From Schistocephalus solidus (Eukaryota; Platyhelminthes; Cestoda; Diphyllobothriidea; Diphyllobothriidae): a stretch of 64,000 nucleotides of DNA. Positions 1-10,900 of this stretch are shown one piece after another (the stretch's first letter is position 1; each line of letters opens with the position of its first letter). The position numbers were made by a program, and so were the translations under genes. The notes under the pieces were generated by a model, which saw nothing but the letters and a program-made list of their open reading frames with translations, was not told where the DNA came from and ran no database searches. The DNA is taken from assembly GCA_017591395.1 (NCBI GenBank), contig WEDG01000417.1:44304-108303 (forward strand), in the 5' to 3' direction.

Positions 1-124
1 GGAGCTTTATTGTAAATTTTCAACACCGGTTCTCCTGGTCGTCGTCAGACGCAGGCGGGCAGCAAATGTGACCAAAAACAGTTGACATCGTAATCACGCG
101 AAAAAATCGATACTGGCGTGAACA

Positions 125-613
125 TTGGCACCATTGAGCTGCCGCCGTGTGTATCAGCCTGTCCTGATTGGTTCTCGTTTCTTCCATTTCTCCTTGAGAT
201 GTCTGTACACCGCATCCAACTCGATATGTCTGTTGATGCATGACTCATCTGAATGCATCGCCTCGAGGAACTCTCGACCTTTCTTGAAGGGACAGGCGGC
301 GACAATCCGAGTTTTTATCCCAAGCGAAGGTGTGCCCGGTGTCTAGAGTATGCATAGCTGTTTGGGACAGATGGTCCCGCCTCTTTACTGCCAACTGATG
401 TTCATAGAGGCGTGTAGAGGCGGATTTTGCCGGTCTGACCACAATACACGGCATCACATGCTTCACACGGGATCTTGTAGATGACTTCTTTCTTGTCCAA
501 ATAGTTGACCCTGTCCTTAGGGTGGACAAGCTGGGTACGCAAAGTGGTTGTCGGTTTGTGCGCCACATGAATTTGGTGCTTCCATAGGTGTCTTTCGACG
601 AGTTCAGAAACAT
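125..613 (-). pseudogene. PLE GIY-YIG endonuclease domain, frameshifted
   Basis: Downstream continuation of the PLE whose RT lies at 644-1720. Read over frame changes it contains VIYKIPCEACDAVYCGQTGK (the GIY and YIG-equivalent strands with a CxxC-type pair) and, further on, TGHTFAWDKTRIV, matching the conserved GH-x-F-x-W/F-D block of PLE endonucleases. It ends in INRHIELDAVYRHLKEK. At least two frameshifts and several stops make it inactive. RT followed by GIY-YIG is the standard order for the endonuclease-bearing PLEs. Confidence 0.8.
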
Positions 614-643
614 TTTTAATGTAGGGAAGGGTTCACCATGTAT

Positions 644-1720
644 TTAATTTGGCGCCTCGTTAGAACTACTTGGTTCCTTTTCTGTCGAATTCTGTCGTTT
701 CAAGTATCGGCATACAAAATCCTTAGGGTACCCGTTCTGCGAAAATAATTCACACAAGTAATTCAGTTTGATTTGATAGCCTTCTTCGTCGGAGCAATGG
801 GTTTTTGCTCGACTGAGTAGACTGTTGACAGCACTCCGTTTGTGAGCGATAGGCTGATTGCTCGCATACCGCAGAATAACTTCGGCATAAGTTTCCTTTC
901 GATAAACCGATGTGTGTAGTGTTCCGTCGGTCTTTCGTTGTACGAGAACATCTAGGAATGGGAGTTTATTGTCAACTTCCTTTTCGAGTGTGAATTGGAT
1001 TCCCGGGATTGTGGAGTTGATGGTGTTATGAAGCATTTCCAGTTGGTCCTTTTTAACGACAACAAATGTGTCGTCTACATAACGTAGCCATAATTTAGGA
1101 TAAACTAACGGAAGAGCCGTGGCCTCGAGTTTCTGCATTGCGATTTCGGCGAGAAAACCAGAGATGGGTGACCCCATTGGAGCTCCTTTCAGTTGCTTAT
1201 AGCATTTTCGGTCGAATGAAAAGTTAGTTTCTAAACATAGATCTATGAGTTCGAGTACGGCCGCTGCTGGAACATCCGTATCGTGGGACGACAGAAGTTC
1301 CTTTGTGTATTGTTTTGCTAGGGCTAACGTTATAGACGTGAAGAGGTAAACGACATCGAAGGAGACCATTATTTAATCTGCGGAGATCGTGGTTCCTTTT
1401 AATTTCTTTAGAAACTCCGTTGAATTCTCAATTGAGGTTGCACAATTCTTCGTAAGCGGATGAAGCTTTTGGAATAACCACTTGGAAATTTTATAGTTGG
1501 GCGCACCGATCAATGACACTATAGGTCGCAGTGGAACTTCAGTTTTGTGGAATTTAGGCAGTCCATAAATCTTCGCGATGGTTGGTTCAGTTTGTCGCAG
1601 GGATTTAGCAATATTTCCTGACAGTTGCTTCTTCCCTGTGAGACGTTTCAACACCTTATCAATAGGTGAATTCTGTGTTTTGTAGGGTCTGCAGAGAGTG
1701 GTTCGTAGGTGAATCCATCT
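644..1720 (-). pseudogene. Penelope-like element reverse transcriptase, nearly intact
   Basis: Minus-strand RT of a Penelope-like element (PLE), which copies element RNA at nicked targets. The N-terminal part (1720-1373) has LRPIVSLIGAPNYKISKWL. The catalytic part (1369-644) has the palm block FDVVYLFTSI, LKGAPMGSPISGFLAEIA, the active site RYVDDTFVV and LPFLDVLVQR. YVDD with GAPMGSPIS is typical of PLEs and distinguishes them from LINE RTs. The two parts are in one frame, separated by a single TAA at 1370-1375 where relatives usually have an acidic residue. A TA microsatellite interrupts the upstream end. The GIY-YIG domain follows directly at lower coordinates. Confidence 0.9.
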
Positions 1721-1723
1721 TCT

Positions 1724-1726
<3 letters not shown>

Positions 1727-1781
<55 letters not shown>

Positions 1782-1793
1782 GATATATATATA
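1727..1793. repeat. (TA)n microsatellite inside a PLE
   Basis: About 65 nt of TA dinucleotides with one CG interruption near 1781, placed at the N-terminal edge of the PLE RT. It generates spurious IYIYIY reading frames that are not genes. Confidence 0.97.
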
Positions 1794-1999
1794 ACAACCA
1801 GACTTAAGCAGCGCGGCCAAATCGAAATCAAATTGCGGAATTACAGTAAAGCTGTCACGAGGTAAGTCAGCGACTGTAAGTGATTTGTGTTGCAAAAAGA
1901 CCCCAGCAGGAAGAAGGCACCATAGTCTGACACTCGTTTCAAGGGAAAAATAAACTTTGCAGTTAGTTGGCAACGATCTAAGCCACAACCGTTAGAGAA

Positions 2000-2869
2000 T
2001 ACTTATAGGGTCAAACGCATTGAATTTAGCAAAGTGGGGAATGTGCTCCATTACCGTTTAGAAGAGCAACTTTAGAATTGACCTCTTTCTTTCGAAGCCT
2101 GTCGAGTGTTCATTGATTATAGTGGCACGAGTTCCTGGTAACCTGTACGATAAGCATGTAACAGTTGCGGCTTCACCCAGATTTAACGCGGTCAAGTGCA
2201 TATCGGTAACCAATGTGGATCCAAGTTCGGCCGAAAGAAACGGCGACGCACTCCAATTGGTGAGGCAGTTTAAGTTCTTCAGGGTGTTTTTGCATAAACT
2301 TGATATAAAAAATTAGAAATAAAACGTGACTAACACAAGCATGCTTTTCAGAGTAAATAAAAACGAGGGAAAACTGTAAACTGTTAACTGCATTTGTCGA
2401 CAGAAGCACAAGAAAGGATTCTGTAGGAAAATTACCCATCCCTGTCATTATGGGTGTAAATTTTCATAGTAGCGCAGTTTTAACTTACCTGTATCCAAGT
2501 ATGCCGAAGAGACTCGGTGGCTGTTGCTCGTTTCCTAAAGTTTGTAAAAGGGTGGAATTGTTCTCATATGAATGCATATACATTTGCTTAAGACAAACTT
2601 TGGAGGACAGTCATTTAAGTCAAAACTGGGCATTGCAATTGCCAGAAATAAATTCTACGTTACAGTTATATTTTTCAAAAGACAATTTGACGAGCATACG
2701 TTAGCTTTCGATAAATTATCATCAGGCCTTTACATTTATATCACTGTGTAACTAAAATACTTTTCACCTTATTATGCGAACATCTATCGTTTCGTGTGAT
2801 TTTTGGACTGTATCTCATATGCAACCATGTATATTAGCTTGGTATCAAAGAAATGGCGATTAAAATATA
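2000..2869. other. No gene seen
   Basis: AT-rich sequence between the first PLE relic and a PLE terminal repeat. Short open frames have no recognisable motif. It may be decayed element sequence or intron. Confidence 0.5.
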
Positions 2870-3300
2870 CATTTAAATTGCTGACAAAAGTGAACAGGCG
2901 AGCTCCGGGAAATAGCTCGGAAGAAGAAGAGGAGATCACTGTAAAATGGTGTTTATTGCCATGACGTTTCGGATTTTCTCTCAAACCCATCATCAGAGAC
3001 AGTTAGGGAAAAGGTTAATTGAGGCACAAGTTGCATAGTATTCATAGTACGTAGTTGTCAGGCCACCACAGACCTGTTACTCGTGTTTGCGCGCTCACTT
3101 GAGTGTGACCACCGCTTCAATTGGGATTGACGAGGTCAACAACTCACAGGCGCGAGATTTCCTCAGGGTTTGACATTATCTCGACCACCAGCAACTGCCA
3201 TATCGATCTGGATGCTCCTGACGAAGGGCTAGTGCACAGCTAACTAACTTGCATCAACGCCGTTGCGAATCCATGCTCGAGCCTTAGAATTTAACTGTTT
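2870..3300 (-). mobile_element. PLE pseudo-LTR with hammerhead motif and decayed TATA
   Basis: Minus-strand PLE terminal repeat (pLTR), recognised by similarity to copies at 3650-4030, 4990-5370, 5945-6200 and 20690-20975. Shared marks are the AAGAAGAAGAGG run near 2925, the (A)CAATAAACACCAT run at 2948, the hammerhead core and a TATA-like box (mutated to TATGAATA) 50 nt upstream of it. pLTRs flank PLEs and carry their promoters. Confidence 0.7.
2955..3005 (-). ncRNA. Hammerhead ribozyme motif, intact core (PLE type)
   Basis: On the minus strand the core reads CTGATGA, then a stem II formed by GGGTTTG and AAAATCC around a small loop, then GAAAC followed by GTC, the cleavage triplet. Stem III is only the self-complementary ACGT, so two copies would have to pair to form it, as known for PLE hammerheads. 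One extra U sits between CTGATGA and stem II. Stem I can form a few weak pairs. PLEs are known to encode such motifs. Activity here is inferred, not shown. Confidence 0.65.
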
Positions 3301-3649
3301 CACCACCGCCTGCCTCAGACAGGGCGAACAGCAACTGAAGGTCCTAACACCTTAAATATCGGCGCAATGACCCCGGCCCCTGACCCGCATCAGCGACCGC
3401 TAATTCAGCCGTCTGTAGTACCACGGATTCACCGTCCACCTTCCCCTCCACCAAAAGGAGCCGTAACTGCGCTCCATTCCCCTTCCCCCTCCCAAAACCA
3501 ACCGCAATTACGTGCCCCCCTCTCACTCCAGTTGTCTGTCTGTCGCACCAACCGATCTAGTTCGACTATCTTACCTTTTTCTCCTCTATTAATTTCGTCT
3601 GACGACAGGTTGGTGTCACCAACTTTAAAATTTATAAATTCAACTCGAT
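3301..3649. other. Intervening pyrimidine-rich sequence, no gene seen
   Basis: C-rich plus strand between two PLE terminal repeats. A plus frame rich in P, S and R is open but has no domain and no codon signature. It is probably element-derived. Confidence 0.4.
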
Positions 3650-4030
3650 TTGCTGATAGAAGCGAACAGTCCAGTTCCAGGAAGTAGCTCAGAAGAAGAA
3701 GAGGAAATCATTGGAGCATGGTGTTTATTGGCCTGACGTATTGGATTCTCTCTCGAACCCATCCTCAGAGACAGTTGCAGAAAAGGTTACTTGGGGTACA
3801 AGTTGCGCAGTATTTATAGGGCGTGGTTTCAGGCAACCACAGGCCTACTATCGCTGGCAGTCCTCGCGTTCATCGCTGGGGATGAATGCAATGATTGCTT
3901 GCTGGTCCTTACCGGAGTCGTTAATGGCCGAGATTTTATCACCGACGTCGATTCCTGGCTTGACAATTACTCGGCAATTTGGCTCGCTGACTACTGGTCA
4001 CCCACATCCTCCTCGCGGGGCTAGCAATTT
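3650..4030 (-). mobile_element. PLE pseudo-LTR with decayed hammerhead and TATA box
   Basis: Second minus-strand pLTR, immediately downstream of a GIY-YIG remnant. It has an intact TATAAATA on the minus strand at 3811-3818. The hammerhead at 3732-3774 has lost its core: CTGAGGA replaces CTGATGA and the GAAAC is changed to CAATAC, while stem II (GGGTTCG with AGAATCC) is still pairable. The distance from TATA to core is 50 nt, as in the other copies. Confidence 0.7.
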
Positions 4031-4330
4031 TTACCAGACAAAATTGCAACACTGAGTAAGGAGCCGCGAGATCATTGACTTATTAATCGACTGCGGGCCA
4101 AAGAACCATAACTCAATCAGTTCATGGTCCACGCGGTTGTCAGCCCTTGCGAAAATTGCAAACTCGTCAAACTTGAAGGTGTGACCGGGTCCCGTCGCGT
4201 AATTCGCGACTTGAGGGTAAGCGTCTTTCTTCCTTTCTGCTGCCATGTGCTCGCATATTCACGTGCGAAGTCTCTCGGTTTCTCCGACGTAGGTGCTTTG
4301 TCCTCCACTGCACCAGATTCGGTAAGCGAC
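4031..4330 (-). pseudogene. PLE GIY-YIG endonuclease remnant
   Basis: Minus-strand fragment reading STYVGETERL (YIG-equivalent strand), a stop, then ICEHMAAERKKDAYPQVANY and GHTFKFDEFAIFARADNR, ending with ELWFFGPQSINK. The GH-x-F-F-D block and the SINK end recur in the related fragment at 5370-5934. No RT is attached, so this is a truncated copy. It runs straight into the pLTR at 3650-4030. Confidence 0.75.
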
Positions 4331-4379
4331 TCCAGACGTTTCCTGTCATGGTAGCGGGTCATTTGGCCTCAAAATTCTT

Positions 4380-4450
4380 AATCCAAAGACGGCTTCTTCT
4401 CCTTTGTAACTGCTTCCTGGAACTCGCCTGTTCACTGCTGTCAGCGCCTG
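4380..4450 (+). mobile_element. Inverted PLE pLTR remnant
   Basis: Plus-strand copy of the pLTR edge (GGCTTCTTCTCC, AACTGCTTCCTGGAACTCG, CCTGTTCACTGCTG), inverted relative to the pLTR at 3650-4030. The same inverted edge recurs at 6010-6200 and 26380-26470. The truncated GIY-YIG copy is therefore framed by pLTR sequence facing both ways. Confidence 0.55.
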
Positions 4451-4989
4451 GTATACTGTTCACCACATTGACGACTGAAGTGAAATATTAAATCATTGAG
4501 GACCGGAATTTCCGTTGATTTCGTCGAACGTCAAATTTAAACTTTTTATGGACTGTTCGTACTATCATTTGGGCACTCTCCGAAAATTATCTGTTATACA
4601 GTTACCTTTTACTAAAACGGACGTAGGATCTCACGCTATTTCTCCGGTTATTGTTTTCATGCACTTTCCAATATTTTTACGTAGGTCCTGGAAATAAGCA
4701 TAGTTGGTGAATCCTTTCAGACAAAATTGACCTTTTATGACCATTTAATAAAAAAGTTGTTTGCAGAAAATATGTAAAAATTGACTTCAATATTCAAAAA
4801 TAAGTAAAAAGCGCCAGAGAAAATTTGAGCAATTATTGTGAACCTTGCAGATAATTAGAGTTTGTAAGGTTACTTGCAAACTTGGCACATTTTGTGATAC
4901 AAACTCATTATTATTCCATCACGCAACCGCGTTTTGAGTTGCTTTGGAATGCCTGAAATCTTGAAAATCCTGAAAGCAATTAAAAGTTG
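4451..4989. other. No gene seen
   Basis: AT-rich spacer between two PLE relics, with no motif, tandem repeat or splice-bounded frame that I can support. Confidence 0.5.
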
Positions 4990-5370
4990 AGAAGAAGTAG
5001 ATGCGATCGCTGGGATCGGAGATTTATTCGCCTAAATGTTCGGATTCTAACTCGAACCCATCACCAGATGCAGTATCAGACACGCGTAATTCGCACGTAT
5101 AGAGTTGCAGTATTTGTAAGATGCAGTCGCTATGCCACTGCACGCCTATGGCAATTAACGGCTCCCCATTCATCGATGGGGCCTTCGTTCTGGCGCGCTA
5201 ATTGTTTGATGGCTGGCATGCAGGTCGTTACCCGCCGAAACTTCGTCACCATATTGCAGCCTGGCGTGATGCTTGCTCGGCCATCTGGGCTCACCGGCAC
5301 TGGCGTTGAAAATGCGTTCGCCTGAGCGCTCCCCGAGTGACCGATTGCCCTGGCCAAACTGATGCTCAAC
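4990..5370 (-). mobile_element. PLE pseudo-LTR with decayed hammerhead
   Basis: Third minus-strand pLTR. The hammerhead core at 5040-5070 is CTGGTGA (A6 to G change) and GAAAC has become GAACA, but stem II (GGGTTCG with AGAATCC) remains pairable. The TATA-like box reads TACAAATA (minus, 5111-5118), 51 nt upstream of the core. Confidence 0.65.
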
Positions 5371-5934
5371 ACCGAATATGAGTTGGGAGGTCATGGCACT
5401 TATTGATAGACTGGGGGCCTGTAAACCATTATTCAAGTAACTCACAGCTCACGCGATTATCACCTCTTGCGGGAATTTTGGCTTCATCGAACTTGAATTT
5501 GTGGCCGGTTATAGCTGAATGAGCCGTGACTTAAGAATTGACGTCATTTCGCCGCATTACTGCCACGTGCTCGGCAATTCGCGTCAGAAACAGTCTTCCA
5601 GTTTCCCGACGTAGTTGCTTAGCCCACAACTGCACAAGATCTGATAAACAACCCAAGAAGGTTCTTGCCGTGGCAGTGGGTCCTTTGGTCTCATTACCTG
5701 ACACCGGATGATGGCCTCCGGTCTGTGTGCGACTCCAACTCCAAGTGGTTCGAGAAGGCGGCTGATGGCCTCCGAGACGTTTTTGACGTATGGAATCACT
5801 TGCCAATATTTCGGTTCAGTGCGATTTTGTCGCTCGTCTCGTTTGCACAGGCACTGTTTGATATAGGTGCGCGAGTAGCCATTTTCTCTGAGCACCCTTT
5901 GAAGATATTGCAATTCAGAAACCTTATCTTCCAA
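5371..5934 (-). pseudogene. PLE RT C-terminus plus GIY-YIG remnant
   Basis: Minus-strand relic. The part at 5934-5584 reads YLQRVLRENGYSRTYIKQCL, KYWQVIPYVKNVSEAISRLL and VVYQILCSCGLSNYVGKLED, which is the linker after the RT thumb followed by the GIY and YIG-equivalent strands. After frame changes HKFKFDEAKIPARGDNRV and GPQSINK follow down to about 5380. It matches the fragments at 4031-4330 and 32350-32631 and belongs to a different PLE lineage from the 1-1720 copy. Confidence 0.78.
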
Positions 5935-5944
5935 CCATCAAATT

Positions 5945-6200
5945 ATTAGCGTCCCAGAGTGCAGCCCTCATCGATGAAAGGGTGCCGTTCATTGCCATAT
6001 ACATGCAATACCATAGCAACTGCTTCCTGTAAATACTGCGACTCCCTGGGTACGAAGTACCCGTATCTGATACTGTCTCTGGTGATGGGTTCGAGTGCGA
6101 ATCCGAAACATCAGACGAATAAAGCTCTTGTCCCAGCAATCGCAACTACGTCTTCTCAATTACTTGCTGGGTTCCTCATTTTCACTTGTATCGATAACTA
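5945..6200 (+). mobile_element. Inverted PLE pLTR with hammerhead motif
   Basis: Plus-strand pLTR facing away from the minus-strand GIY-YIG at 5371-5934. It has TGTAAATA (TATA-like) at 6028-6035 and, 51 nt downstream, a hammerhead core CTGGTGA (A6 to G), a seven-pair stem II (GGGTTCG with CGAATCC), then GAAAC and the triplet ATC. The best preserved stem II of the set is here, but the core substitution should abolish or weaken cleavage. Confidence 0.7.
6079..6122 (+). ncRNA. Hammerhead motif with one core substitution
   Basis: CTGGTGA-U-GGGTTCG, loop AGTG, CGAATCC, GAAAC, ATC. All parts of a PLE-type hammerhead are present except that the invariant adenosine in CUGAUGA is G. Confidence 0.55.
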
Positions 6201-6971
6201 AAATTTGTAAGAAGCTGGTGACCAGTGGTCATAATTCTAGCGTCTTCGGCAGTACATTGGAGGAAATATCCTCTTTGATCGAACAGTTATCAGACAATTT
6301 TGGCTTTATTTAGAACAAACGCCGCAAGTTATTCCCACAGTAAATGATGAACAAAAAGGTGAGCGACGCACAGTTTCGGCGTTGCTAAGGTCTTTACGAG
6401 ACCTGCAAGCTGGTTTTAAAGCAGACGGACCGAGGTAGACCTCATAACAGTAAATTGAAGCAGCGCGACTTACGAAGTTCCATCTTGTTTTGATTTTTGA
6501 ATCTCTGATGGTATTGTAAGTCCGAAGTTTTAAGCCATCATTATATAGCTTTACAGGGTAGCTCTAAGGCTTATTGGCAACGTTGAATACAAAACAGAAG
6601 TGTTACACCTGCACATGCTACGCGTAGGCGGCATTCCTGGGCCGGTAGGGCGCCTTATTATACGTTGGTTCAATCGATATTTGATTGGCCAAACCATCTC
6701 GATCGAAAGGCTGAGGTTAGGTGGAACCAGGTGTAGTGAATCCGACTACCACCCCGAGGATGAAGAGGGGTTTTGAGCTTCATAAGTCTGGAGCGTCTTA
6801 GGGTTATGACTCATTACAAAGGCTAGTGAATGCTCACTGCGCAGGACCCTCCTGGTTACCCTGTCCAACTTTCACGCTTTCTACTCCTTACTTCTCGAAT
6901 TATTTACACCTCTCTGGCCCGATCAACCACCATCACTACTACCACGTTAAAGTGAATTTTGAAAGAGGTAC
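6201..6971. other. No gene seen
   Basis: Mixed-composition spacer between a PLE relic and the foldback element. No recognisable coding motif on either strand. Confidence 0.5.
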
Positions 6972-7945
6972 ACACAGTAGATTCCCTGTCTCATCCGAAA
7001 TTCTGAATTCTGTTTTCGATTCAAGCAAATCACTTAAGTAAGGTTGTCGTATTGCGTATCGGGCAACATTATCCTAAAATATTTAAGTCAAAAATGGATG
7101 CCGGCCTTAGAAATAGATTCTTCGTGACCACCTGCAAAAAAATGTACTCGGTGAAAAATTGCTACTTAGGTAGCATGCAATTTTCTCATTGAGTTTGAAT
7201 GCTCTTATTAATTCAAATATATTTTTCAGAAAACACGCAAAATATATTATTCCTTTTGCTTGTATGATAGCAAATTACGTCTTCTTCGAATTTTTCATTT
7301 GAAGACAGGGTATCTTTTGGTTTAAAAAGTTTCTACTTATGAGATTTTTAACGATCTTGACCAGTTCATCCATAAGATATCATATCCGCAAATGTATTAT
7401 TGTTGCCTTAAATGTATACGTAAAAATTCAAATCCATTTTGTAAGAACGATGTGACCTATTATTCATAGTCTATAGAAATTTGTGACTTAATCTTACCCA
7501 GAATGTATACAGCATGTAGCTTGGAATTCACGAATTCAAGTGAAACAGCCGGTAGGGTTCAACATTAGTCAGCAATTTAGAAAAATATGTTTAAAACCAC
7601 AGGTACACTTTCTTCAAATAAAAATTTTGAAGAAGACGTAATTTTTTATCATACGAGTATAAGGAATTAAAATTTTTTGCGTGTTTTCTGGAAACTATAT
7701 TTGAATTTATAAGAGTATCGAAACTCAAGGAGAAAATTGCATGCTACTTAAGTAGTCATTTTCACAGAGTACGTTTTTTGCAGTGGTCACTAAGAAGCTA
7801 TTTCTAAAGCCGGTATCCATCTTTGACTGAAATATTTTAGGATAAGGTTGTCCCATACGCAATACGACAACCTTACTTAAGTGATTTGCTTGAATCGAAA
7901 AGCGATTTCAGAATTTCAATTGAGATATGGAATCTACTGTAGATA
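6972..7945. mobile_element. Foldback/MITE-like element with ~360-nt inverted arms
   Basis: The left arm (about 6972-7340) and right arm (about 7600-7945) are long inverted copies. Both outer ends carry ACAGTAGATTCC, followed by TCAAGCAAATCACTTAAGTA, GGTTGTCGTATTGCGTAT, CCTAAAATATTT, and a block with GCTACTTAGGTAGC in the left arm against the ACTACTTAAGTAGC equivalent in the right. The spacer is about 260 nt and no transposase ORF is present. This fits a non-autonomous DNA transposon of foldback type. Relatives are at about 20190-21825 and 41270-42090. Target duplications were not identified. Confidence 0.8.
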
Positions 7946-10900
7946 CATGGGTTGAAGTATTGAAATTAATGTTCACGGTAGGATCTATGAGAAAAACCTC
8001 AGCTTGAGTACTACCAGAGTTTGCGCAAACTAGCTCAAGAGAAAACTTTGAAGAAATAGAAGCGTTTTTCTGTAGCTTTTCACTTCTTCTGCTGATAGTG
8101 ATGTTTTACTGGCGATTCTTCAGTGTGGAAGACATGCTGAAATAATTAACCCAATAAACTAAGGATAAATAATGGTGCGATCTCTCAATCCGCCCTCTGG
8201 TTTAAAAATATCTACTCAGTTTCCATCCTCCAGACTTCGTGGTTGTACTTTGTCATCTGGCCTATGCTAGGCTGTCCAATTTGAACCATTTCTTTTATAG
8301 GATCCACAAAATGTTGCCATACATGTTAGGTCTTTTAAAGTGCGCATCTGGCAATACACGAGAAACGGAACGCCTCTCATTCAGAAGGCTTTCGCTAAAT
8401 TCTAGGGAGATTATGGTTAATGATAGCGTTAGGGTTGATGTAAAGTTACGGTTCAGGTTAGGCTTGGAGTTAAAGTTAGGGTCAATTTTAAGCTGAGGGC
8501 TGTGACTCAATAATATTTACCCTTTGTGGGATTTTACGCAAGATCACCTGTATTACAAGGAGCTCTTTTCTTGCATCTTACCATGCATTCTTCCTCCTTC
8601 GACTCACAGCTATTTTATTTTTACCTGACTTACCAAAATTAGTATTTAAAAACTCAGTGTGCTATCGGCTGTCGCCGGTTTGTTTTTTTTTCGCTGGTTT
8701 AGACTATCGATTCGCAACTGGTTGCAGTGGTGAAGAAGTTTGCTGGTCAAATTCCTCAAAAGGAGAGACACATTGGGTTTACTTTCTTAACGGCTGTAAA
8801 CATTTGGAATATTTGCATTGCTCGAAAATATGTTCAGAATTTGGATAATTCTCCTTCTTCTGCAACTCTCCGAGAAAACGTTTACTGAAGCTTGCTACTC
8901 TATCCAAAGAAAACCCTCGCTAACCCCCCTGCTCTGGGGAAAAAATGAAAAATGCAGGCAGCAAATTAGTTTCCGCCCTTGCATGTTCCACACTCCTCCA
9001 AGGACGTATCTGCTAAATTGGGGCCCCTTACTTCTGGGCTCGCAATCATAAACCAGCCTCTGAGCCAAGTGGGTTACTGGATGTCTGATCTAAATGCACA
9101 AGTGTTCATTTTACCCAGAGAGCTCGCGCTTTCAAGGCTCTATCGGCATTGCTCTGTGCTTCTAATGACCTGCGTTAGTATGTTAGTACAGCTTCCCGAT
9201 GGTTGGTGATTTTTAAAAGCACGGAAAACTGCCACTGCTCCCCATTTATCACATCGTCAGTTTCTGTCCCATGGGTCTGTCCCGCGGTTTTAACGAACAA
9301 AACTTGCCGGTGTGAGAATGCGCTGTTCAAATGCTGCTCACACTGACCCCCATTCTGCTAACCACGAGTTTCCTGTTAATTTAGTTTGACTGCAACTTGG
9401 AAAAGAAGTGGACTCGCAAGACTTCTTGAATGCAGAGAGACGAAAATGGCTGCTGTGGCTTGTCAATGGCTTAAAAAACTGTTTCTTTCGTCTTGATATC
9501 CAGACAAGGGTCATTTTTGATTAGAACAAATGTACAACTGTAGAAAGGAGTGCTTGCAAAAAAGCCTGCTGAAAGTAACTGCATGTAGGTGAGTGCTTTC
9601 CTCATAAAATCACAGTTTCTCTTGATTTGAAGTATTTTTATATTACCATAAACGAGAAATCACGTTGGGTACACTGTTGGGTCTCTTTCAAAATTGCAAA
9701 AGACTTTCGTGAACTCAGTCACTGGGAACCAACAAAAGAGTTTTTGCAGGCGAGGGATATTAAAAATTTTTAAACGTAAAAGGACTGCTGATGTACTGAG
9801 CGCATAAATTATTTGAAGATATGATATTGTTAAATCGTTACCAGTATTGAACTAACCAACAGGTTATAAATAGCAGTATTTTAATTTTATAGCCAACAAA
9901 GTCAATGATGACATGACCTAAATATATGAAGAACCTCTGTAGGAACGGAAAATACATATTGGAGGCATTGATTAATAAACTTATAAATTGGAAAGCATGC
10001 CTGACACCCGATTAAACCTAGGTGGTTTAACTTCAAGGATTGATTAAATTTTTAATGCGGTTTTAATAACCACTCCACAGCCCGAGGTTTTAATATAGAA
10101 AATAATTCCCTTTTAAGCACCGAAAAATACTGCCGTCAATAAAATCCTGTGGAGTAAGATCCTGACTTGCATCCTTTAACTATGACAAAAAACAATTTCC
10201 TGTTCGCATATGTTTGTAAAGTATGTAACTGTTACCGTCTCTTTGTGCCAAATATCACATAGTGTTGCTTTACTGCTGAAAGAGGGAGTAAATTTGATAA
10301 AGTAAATCGTATCTTTTTAGGAATTAAGATTAAAAGTCCGACTTAGGAAAGATTAAAGAAAAGGCAATCTAAACAATTTCCAAATGTTAAATACCTATTC
10401 ATCCAGATGCTTTGCAACCCTCAGAAGGCAATTAATTATAATTTTAAAAATAAATTAGAGTAATATGTTTTGCACCAAATCAAATGGGCTATAAACTAAT
10501 AACCTAAACTCCAGTGTTCATTGACAAAAGAATCAAACATGGCTCTACATGTTATACCCACTTTCCACTTTGAGGCTGCTCAGCTTGAGATACCAATCTA
10601 ATTGTCAGAACTTTTCCTCCATTCCCATCTATATTAAATGGTTCTCAATAGCTAATTTGCATGGCCTCAATTAAAAATCCTTTGGTTCATAAGATTCTTC
10701 CTTTGGAGAGCGTACTTTCCTTTAAATGCTTCGACAATTTCCTATTTACTGGTGTGTATAATGTTGGGAGGCAATTTCCTAACCCTTCCATATTGCCATG
10801 GAAGACACTGTAAAACTCATAAAAGACCAAACTGCGTCAGGAAAAATGCATGTGCCTTTCAGCAACGCGAACAATTTTTGGATAACCTGAAGCGTTCCTC

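Noticed and set aside
1722..1988. IYIYIY-rich frames
   Set aside because: Products of the TA microsatellite in the PLE.
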